From positions 1-6,016 of the forward strand of contig CALQCP020000157.1 in NCBI GenBank assembly GCA_943329105.2: DNA of 6,016 bases. Direction: 5' to 3'. Both the position numbers and the translations under genes were made by a program. Positions 1-4,646 of this stretch are shown piece by piece; position 1 is the stretch's first letter; each line of letters begins with the position of its first letter. Source of the DNA: Chitinophaga pinensis (GTDB lineage: Bacteria > Planctomycetota > Phycisphaerae > Phycisphaerales > SM1A02). The notes under the pieces were generated by a model. That model had not been told where the DNA came from, searched no databases, and saw only the letters and a program-made list of their open reading frames with translations.

Positions 1-1167
1 CAGACCCTCAAGGCGATGCGCCTGCTGCTTCGCTTGACGAAGCAAGAAGGCAGTGCGCCGACGGATCACTTCCTTGCGGTGCGCGATGTACAGGTCCACC
101 AAGTTGCGCAAGGGCAACGTGCGTGGCTGACCGTTGACAAGCGCAATGTTGATGATTGAGAAGGTGTCTTGCAGCGGAGTGAACTCATAGAGTTGCTTCT
201 CCACTACCGCTGGGTCGGCGTTCTTCTTCAGCACCACCACGATGCGCGTCTGCGCGTCGCGGCCGGAGTGATTCTTGACGTCGGCGATTTCAGGAATGCG
301 ATCGTTCCGGCTGGCATCGACGATCTTTTCGATCAGATTCGACTGCACCACTTGGTAGGGGATTTCGTCAATGACGATCGCGTCGCGCGTGCCGTCCTTC
401 TCCAAATGCACCTTGCCGCGCACAGTGACCTTGCCGCGACCAGTGGCGTAGGCCTCTGCAATGCCACGTCGCCCCATGATCACGCCGCCGGTGGGGAAGT
501 CTGGGCCAATGATGTGCTTCATCAGCTGATCGAGGCCAATGGTTGGATCATCAATGACCGCAATGATGGCGTCGCACACTTCGCCGATGTTGTGCGGCGG
601 CATGCTGCTGGACATACCCACGGCGATGCCGCTCGAACCGTTGACGAGCAGGTTGGGGAACTTCGCCGGGAGCACGGTTGGCTCCTGCAGGCGGTCGTCG
701 TAGTTGGGCTTGAAGTCGACGGTTCCTTTGTCGAGATCCTCAAGGAGTGCCACCGCAGCGGCGGTCATGCGCGCTTCGGTGTAACGCATGGCGGCTGGCG
801 GGTCGCCTTCGATCGATCCGAAGTTTCCTTGCTTGTCGATCAGGAGTGCGCGGGTCTTCCAGGACTGCCCAAGGTTCACCAGCGTCGGGTAAATCACGCT
901 CTCGCCGTGGGGGTGGTAGTTACCGCTGGTGTCGCCGCAGATCTTGGCACACTTGATCTGCTTGCGCCCCGGGCTCAGATTCAGGTCATGCATCGCCACC
1001 AAAATGCGACGCTGCGAGGGCTTGAGACCGTCACGGACATCGGGCAGGGCCCGGTCCATGATGGTGCTCATGGCGTATGTGAGGTAACTGTCATGCAGCT
1101 CGCGCTCGATCTCAATATCGACGAGGCGATCTGCCGGTGGAACGGTGGTTTCTGGTGTCTCTGACAT
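1..1167 (-). CDS. gyrA: DNA gyrase subunit A, N-terminal part (3' end outside window)
   Basis: This encodes the breakage-reunion subunit of the type IIA topoisomerase that introduces negative supercoils in cytoplasmic DNA with GyrB. The ATG at 1167 opens 389 codons with no stop up to the window edge; full-length GyrA is about 800-900 residues. The start MSETPETT leads into YAMSTIMDRALPDVRDGLKP (residues 31-50). The quinolone region follows (HPHGESVIYPTL, about 85-96), then GNFGSIEGD (114-122) and AAMRYTEARM (125-134). Tyr129 is the expected DNA-cleaving tyrosine, preceded by Arg128. NLLVNGSSGIAVGM and the tower-domain start (RNLVDLYIAHRKEVIRRRT) are also present; the window ends just before the C-gate coiled coil. 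GSIEGD without the ParC-type insertion favours GyrA over ParC. Relative to E. coli, Ser83 is kept (Ser90) but Asp87 is replaced by Pro94. A CGGAA lies about 7 nt before the ATG. The gene is 135 nt downstream of the methyltransferase gene, so it may have its own promoter. Confidence 0.93.
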   Translation of the reverse strand, partial: MSETPETTVPPADRLVDIEIERELHDSYLTYAMSTIMDRALPDVRDGLKPSQRRILVAMHDLNLSPGRKQIKCAKICGDTSGNYHPHGESVIYPTLVNLGQSWKTRALLIDKQGNFGSIEGDPPAAMRYTEARMTAAAVALLEDLDKGTVDFKPNYDDRLQEPTVLPAKFPNLLVNGSSGIAVGMSSSMPPHNIGEVCDAIIAVIDDPTIGLDQLMKHIIGPDFPTGGVIMGRRGIAEAYATGRGKVTVRGKVHLEKDGTRDAIVIDEIPYQVVQSNLIEKIVDASRNDRIPEIADVKNHSGRDAQTRIVVVLKKNADPAVVEKQLYEFTPLQDTFSIINIALVNGQPRTLPLRNLVDLYIAHRKEVIRRRTAFLLRQAKQQAHRLEGL

Positions 1168-1197
1168 ACGGGTTTCCGAGGCGCGGAGTGTACCCGA

Positions 1198-1283
1198 AAC
1201 GGCAGAAATTGACGGCGCGCCACGGAAATGCACGCGTATAGATTTGACCGAATTTCCAGTTGGATTTCTGCTGTTCTGCCGTT
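1198..1283 (-). promoter_or_regulatory. Inverted-repeat leader element upstream of gyrA (candidate)
   Basis: The 135-nt gap between the methyltransferase stop and gyrA contains a perfect 10-bp inverted repeat: aacggcagaa at 1198-1207 and ttctgccgtt at 1274-1283. A second upstream site, atttctgc at 1264-1271, is complementary to gcagaaat at 1202-1209, which overlaps the same downstream arm. A minus-strand transcript could therefore pair the downstream arm with either of two adjacent upstream sites (10 bp or 8 bp). A smaller pair, ggaaat 1224-1229 and atttcc 1252-1257, is nested inside. The downstream arm lies about 20 nt before the gyrA ribosome binding site. These repeats are visible in the sequence; a regulatory role for gyrA is inference. 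It could equally be a DNA-level site or chance. Confidence 0.3.
1235..1240 (-). promoter_or_regulatory. Weak candidate -10 element for gyrA
   Basis: The minus strand reads TATACG here, matching four of six bases of the bacterial sigma-70 -10 consensus, about 68 nt before the gyrA ATG in the only sizeable intergenic gap. No recognisable TTGACA-like -35 box sits 16-18 nt upstream. This is only a candidate. If it is used, transcription would start inside the loop of the nearby inverted repeat, so that transcript could not form the long hairpin. Confidence 0.2.
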
Positions 1284-1302
1284 CAGCGCTCAGTCCAACG
1301 TC

Positions 1303-1908
1303 TCACACCTTCTCAAGCCAGACGAGCCACTCCATATTCCCCGGCACGCCTTTCTTTTTACTGGTCTTTCCGCCTACTAACGGGCTTGGTGTGCTGCCCA
1401 AGACACGCGCGCCGAGCGCCAGCATTTCGGCTTCAACGCGCGCCACCACGCCGGGTGCGCGGTCGTGCGGAAGGAAGCCGCGTTCGAGCCATTCCTTCTC
1501 TGCATCGCGGAGTTCATAGTGGGGCTTGACCAGCGAAACGATGCGCCCGCCCGGTGCAAGCCAGGTCAGCGCTACCGGAATGGCCAGTCGCTGCGGGGTC
1601 CACGCTAAGTCAACCACCACTAAGTTCACGCCGCCAACCGGTGGCACAGCGTGCAATGCATTGGTGCGCTCGCGCGTTTCAACACGGGGATCTTGACGAA
1701 GTTTCCACGCCAGCGTTCCATAGCCAGTATCGATAGCAATCACATGTGCTGCGCCGCGCTGCAACATGCAATCGGTAAATCCGCCGACGTTGCAACCAAA
1801 GTCCGCGCAGCGCAGACCGGTGACACTCAACTGAAATTCATCAAGTGCATGCGCAAGCTTGGCTCCGGCGCGTGAGACGAAAGTCGATCCTGCATCGCCG
1901 TCAGCCAC
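1303..1908 (-). CDS. TlyA/FtsJ-family RNA methyltransferase lacking an S4 domain
   Basis: This is a probable S-adenosylmethionine-dependent RNA 2'-O-methyltransferase. TlyA homologues methylate cytidines in 16S and/or 23S rRNA. With the GTG start at 1908 the protein has 201 residues. SRAGAKL (12-18) is the family's entry motif with Lys17. DFGCNVGGFTD (36-46) is the SAM-binding motif I, and DTGYGTLAWKLRQDPRV (60-76) and ERTNA (80-84) are strongly TlyA-like. Asp100 (VVVDLAW), Lys128 (LVKPHYE) and Glu193 (GNMEWLVWL) complete a plausible K-D-K-E catalytic tetrad with Lys17. Typical TlyA is about 240-270 residues with an N-terminal S4 RNA-binding domain; here the methyltransferase fold starts almost at residue 8, so S4 is missing. 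The frame stays open upstream to 2130, but that part lies inside lpxI and resembles no S4 domain. GTG is preferred because GAAGG (1916-1920) sits 7 nt before it and it starts 2 nt after the lpxI stop. The exact target nucleotide cannot be told. Confidence 0.87.
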   Translation of the reverse strand: MADGDAGSTFVSRAGAKLAHALDEFQLSVTGLRCADFGCNVGGFTDCMLQRGAAHVIAIDTGYGTLAWKLRQDPRVETRERTNALHAVPPVGGVNLVVVDLAWTPQRLAIPVALTWLAPGGRIVSLVKPHYELRDAEKEWLERGFLPHDRAPGVVARVEAEMLALGARVLGSTPSPLVGGKTSKKKGVPGNMEWLVWLEKV

Positions 1909-1910
1909 GG

Positions 1911-2753
1911 TCAGACCTTCACGCCTACAACGGCAATTCCCGCGCGATCCGCCGCCGCAAGCACCGCCGGTCGGTCCACCAAGATCACTCGTCCGGCGCC
2001 GACTGCCACGCATCCCGCGCCAGCTTTCGCCAGGCTTTCGATGGTCTGTACGCCAATCGTTGGGACATCGGCGCGCATGTCGTGGCCTGGTCGCGCTGTC
2101 TTCAGGAGCGTCCATCCGCGTGCTCGGCACAGTTCGCCGCTGCGCGCGATCATGGCATCGGTTCCTTCCACGGCTTCCACTGCGATCACATCGCGATCGC
2201 GCACGCTGATCGCTTGGCCGATATCGAGCCCGCCCACCTTCTCAAGGAGGGGCCAGCCAAAGGCGATGTCACCCTGTGCGCGTGCATCCGGCTGCACGCG
2301 GCCCATTGGGCCCTCGCTCGCCATGTGGTCGGGGATATAACGGGTCGAGTCGATGAGAAGCACTCCTTGGGTGGCGAGGTCGTCGGCCACCGCTCGCAAG
2401 AGGGTAGCGCTGCGCCGATCATGGCGCAGCTTTCGTAGCCAGAGATCGATGGTTCGAAAGTCCGGAATATCGCGTAGCGCCTTGAGCTTGGCCCAACGCT
2501 CATGCATTTGCTGCTTGCTGACGCGGCCCACCATGGTGACTTCGCGAACGTCGGCGCGGCGAAACAGCCGAATCCACTTGCCCATCTGCAGAATGCCAGC
2601 TTCGTGAAATTCGTCGCAGAGTTCCGGTAGGCCGGGCATCCATTGTCCGCGCAGACCCACGCAGTAGATTCGCTTTCCCTGAGCACGCATGCCACGCGCC
2701 ACCAGGAAGGGCAGCGTTCCCTGTCCAGCAATGATGCCGACGTGGTCGGTCAC
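1911..2753 (-). CDS. lpxI: UDP-2,3-diacylglucosamine pyrophosphatase LpxI (lipid A synthesis)
   Basis: LpxI hydrolyses UDP-2,3-diacylglucosamine to lipid X and UMP, the cytoplasmic-face lipid A step done by LpxH in many proteobacteria. The 280-residue product matches the usual family length. The N-terminal GIIAGQGTLPFLVARGMR (6-23) is the typical start of the family. GDDL-like VADDLATQGVLLIDSTRYI (122-140), LDIGQAISVRDRDVIAVEA (176-194), EGTDAMIAR (196-204) and KTARPGHDMRADVPTIG (218-234) are the hallmark C-terminal LpxI motifs. The aspartates at 225 and 229 lie in the region where the Caulobacter enzyme has, as I recall, its catalytic aspartate. The start is a GTG that overlaps the TGA of the preceding LOG gene (GTGA, 2753-2750), suggesting translational coupling, with AGGG about 9 nt upstream. 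The gene implies an LPS-bearing outer membrane. The main uncertainty is that in distant phyla LpxI function has been inferred from homology. Confidence 0.93.
   Translation of the reverse strand: MTDHVGIIAGQGTLPFLVARGMRAQGKRIYCVGLRGQWMPGLPELCDEFHEAGILQMGKWIRLFRRADVREVTMVGRVSKQQMHERWAKLKALRDIPDFRTIDLWLRKLRHDRRSATLLRAVADDLATQGVLLIDSTRYIPDHMASEGPMGRVQPDARAQGDIAFGWPLLEKVGGLDIGQAISVRDRDVIAVEAVEGTDAMIARSGELCRARGWTLLKTARPGHDMRADVPTIGVQTIESLAKAGAGCVAVGAGRVILVDRPAVLAAADRAGIAVVGVKV
1916..1920 (-). promoter_or_regulatory. Ribosome binding site fixing the methyltransferase GTG start
   Basis: The minus strand reads GAAGG here, inside the last codons of lpxI, with 7 nt to the GTG at 1908. No in-frame ATG lies near the start of the conserved region. 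This site and the 2-nt gap after the lpxI stop are the main reasons for choosing GTG over the upstream ATG at 2130. Confidence 0.6.
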
Positions 2754-3421
2754 GCGCGCGGGCCCTGTTGAGTAGGCGTGGTCGGGTGCGCTGGCGCCGT
2801 CGCGTTACCGAGGTCGGCGCCGGGGTGCACATCACGCCCAGCATGCATCGGTAGGAACGACGCGGCGTCGTGCGTGCCCGGCTCATGCGCCAGCAATGCA
2901 TCGATCGCTGCGGTGCCAGTGGTGACCACGCTGAGTACCCCGCGGATCGCTGGGCGCACAAAGCGGTGCTGAATACCGTGTTCAATCATTACCACGAGCG
3001 GGTCATAGTAGTTGTCGTGATTGACAATCGCGATCGGCTTGTGGTGATCGCCGAGTTGCCGCGCCACGAGCACCTCAAAGAATTCCTCATAGGTGCCGAG
3101 ACCACCCGGAAGGACCACGTATCCGTCGGCGCGGTCCATCAAGATGCGCCGGCGCTGTTGCATGGTGTCGACCACCACGAATTCATCGCAGCCCGTCCAA
3201 CCCTGCTCAAGGTCCATGAGTTTGTGCGTGATCACTCCGATCACCCGACCGCCGCGTTCTTTGGCCGCACGCGCGCAGGCGCCCATCAATCCGATGGAAC
3301 CGCCGCCGTAGACGAGCGCAATACCGCGCTCAGCAAGCGCATGTCCAAGGTCGCGGGCGCCCTCGGTGAAGTGCGGCTCAAGGGCGCCGCTCGAGGAGCA
3401 ATAGACAGTGACGGATTTCAT
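2750..3421 (-). CDS. LOG-family (TIGR00730-type) nucleotide 5'-monophosphate phosphoribohydrolase
   Basis: This is a Rossmann-fold LOG-family protein. Characterised members cleave the N-glycosidic bond of nucleoside 5'-monophosphates, including cytokinin ribotides, releasing base and ribose 5-phosphate. Bacterial members are often of unknown physiological role. The 223-residue form from the ATG at 3421 begins MKSVTVYCSSSG, as expected for the family. YGGGSIGLMGACA (38-50) is the first nucleotide-binding motif. MQQRR (87-91) corresponds to the MHERK motif, and PGGLGTYEE (105-113) carries the conserved Glu113. The last 40 or so residues (184-223), rich in Pro, Thr, Ala and His, extend past the usual fold and show no motif I recognise. 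A longer form starting at 3562 is unlikely because its first 47 residues are low-complexity and antisense to the transferase gene. GGGGA lies 11 nt before the ATG. It is first in a tight run with lpxI, which suggests co-expression rather than a shared pathway. The exact substrate is unknown. Confidence 0.9.
   Translation of the reverse strand: MKSVTVYCSSSGALEPHFTEGARDLGHALAERGIALVYGGGSIGLMGACARAAKERGGRVIGVITHKLMDLEQGWTGCDEFVVVDTMQQRRRILMDRADGYVVLPGGLGTYEEFFEVLVARQLGDHHKPIAIVNHDNYYDPLVVMIEHGIQHRFVRPAIRGVLSVVTTGTAAIDALLAHEPGTHDAASFLPMHAGRDVHPGADLGNATAPAHPTTPTQQGPRA
3393..3398 (+). promoter_or_regulatory. Shine-Dalgarno-like GAGGAG before an alternative GTG start
   Basis: GAGGAG lies 9 nt upstream of the in-frame GTG at 3408 and is the best ribosome-site match near any start in this window. 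It supports a 412-residue form of the transferase. However, on the other strand the same bases encode the conserved Ser-rich start of the LOG protein (YCSSSG), which could explain them without any ribosome-binding role. Confidence 0.3.
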
Positions 3422-3470
3422 CACGGAAAGTATCCCCGATTCTGCTGCCGGACGCGGATACGCTTGGGAC

Positions 3471-4646
3471 ATGCAGGACGCTGGAACAAACGCCGTGCTG
3501 GCCGTCATCGCCGCCGCCGCAGCAGCAGCGCTGGCATCAGCGGTGATGACATTGATTCTCATTCGCCTTGGGCACCGGGCGGGCGTGCTCGATTCTGCCG
3601 GGGTCGGTGGTCACCGCAAGGAACTACGACCGATCCCCAACATTGGTGGCGTGGCTATCACTTGGTCTGTTCTGTTGCCGATTGCCGCGGCGCTGACGGG
3701 TGCGGCCAGTATTGGCGCTGATCGGTTGGCGGAATGGCTGCCACCGTTTGCGGAAAGTGCACGGCGATTTGCTGGCAACGCGCAACCCGCGTGTGCCATT
3801 CTCATCGGGGCAGCAGTGTTGCACATCATGGGCCTCCTTGATGACCGCCGCGCTCTTCCTGCGTGGCCGAAACTACTGGTGCAATGCGCAGTGGCGGTCG
3901 GCGTGGCGTCACTTGGTGGCGTGCGTGTCCTCATGCTTCTTGATACGCATGTGGGTGGACCGTGGCTCTCGGTTGCGCTCAGTGCCACCTTCATGGTGGC
4001 GATCGTGAACGCGGTGAACTTTCTTGACAACATGGATGGTCTTGCGGGGGGAGTGTCGTTCATCGCGGCGGCAGCATTCTGTACGGCCGCGTGCATTTCC
4101 CGACAGTGGGCCACGGCGGCGGTGCTCGCGTTACTTGCGGGTGGCCTCTTGGGATTCTTGGTCTTCAACTTCCCGTGGCGCGCGACGCGTCCAGCACGCA
4201 TCTTCATGGGCGATGGTGGATCGCTGCCTGTTGGATTCTTGTTAGCAGCACTTGCTATCCAAATCACCTTCACAGCGCCCGAGGATCCGGAATACGCGCT
4301 CGGCGCACGCTGGTACGGAGTGCTGACACCGCTGGTGATCTTGACGGTTCCGCTCTATGACTCAGTGATCGTGACCCTGCTGCGCTTGGGGCAGGGGAAG
4401 AGCCCGATGGTTGGAGATCATCAGCATTTCTCGCACCGTTTAGTGATGCGTGGGCTTTCGTCGCGTGGCGCGGTGCTATTGATTTGCGCGCTGGCAACCA
4501 CCTGTGGAATCGGCGGGCTACTACTTGGTACGGCAGCGCCGTGGCAGGCGGTACTGATTGGCGCGCAAACCATCATGGTGCTGCTCACGGTTGCCGTACT
4601 GGAACAGCCGATGCTTGCGCAGATGCGCACCGGGGTTGATCGATGA
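3471..4646 (+). CDS. WecA/MraY-type undecaprenyl-phosphate sugar-1-phosphate transferase
   Basis: This is a polytopic inner-membrane enzyme that transfers a (N-acetyl)hexosamine 1-phosphate from a UDP-sugar to undecaprenyl phosphate, the first step of O-antigen, enterobacterial-common-antigen-like or teichoic-type glycan synthesis. The 391-residue form has about 10-11 hydrophobic segments; the first (8-32) includes seven Ala in a row. Family motifs in order are PIPNIGG (54-60), MGLLDDRR (120-127, the Asp pair), NAVNFLDNMDGLAGG (180-194), IFMGDGGS (244-251), PLYDS (294-298) and SPMVGDHQHFSHRL (311-324). The last is the histidine-rich loop typical of WecA/TagO/WbpL rather than MraY. The start is uncertain: ATG 3471 begins just before the first membrane segment but has a weak ribosome site. 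An in-frame GTG at 3408, adding 21 residues, has GAGGAG 9 nt upstream but would overlap the divergent LOG start. It overlaps the next gene by ATGA, so the two are likely co-translated. Which sugar is used cannot be read from sequence. Confidence 0.92.
   Translation: MQDAGTNAVLAVIAAAAAAALASAVMTLILIRLGHRAGVLDSAGVGGHRKELRPIPNIGGVAITWSVLLPIAAALTGAASIGADRLAEWLPPFAESARRFAGNAQPACAILIGAAVLHIMGLLDDRRALPAWPKLLVQCAVAVGVASLGGVRVLMLLDTHVGGPWLSVALSATFMVAIVNAVNFLDNMDGLAGGVSFIAAAAFCTAACISRQWATAAVLALLAGGLLGFLVFNFPWRATRPARIFMGDGGSLPVGFLLAALAIQITFTAPEDPEYALGARWYGVLTPLVILTVPLYDSVIVTLLRLGQGKSPMVGDHQHFSHRLVMRGLSSRGAVLLICALATTCGIGGLLLGTAAPWQAVLIGAQTIMVLLTVAVLEQPMLAQMRTGVDR

Noticed and set aside
169..1164. Long open frame (331 codons) on the plus strand
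   Set aside because: It lies exactly antisense to gyrA, whose motifs are unmistakable. The translation has no recognisable domain and is the kind of shadow frame that G+C-rich coding DNA produces.
1909..2130. N-terminal extension of the methyltransferase to an ATG at 2130
   Set aside because: The extra 74 residues are Arg/Gly/Cys-rich, lie wholly within lpxI, and do not look like an S4 domain.
3510..3530. Short trinucleotide run (GCC)3(GCA)3GCG
   Set aside because: It encodes seven alanines in a membrane segment. It is too short and mixed to argue for slippage-based phase variation, and a trinucleotide change would not shift the frame.
3422..3562. N-terminal extension of the LOG protein to a start at 3562
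   Set aside because: The added 47 residues are Ala-rich antisense of the transferase's first membrane segment. Family members begin at the MKSVTVYCSSSG position.
2870..3721. Open frame of 283 codons on the plus strand spanning the divergent junction
   Set aside because: It is antisense to the LOG gene and out of frame with the transferase; the product is low in recognisable features.
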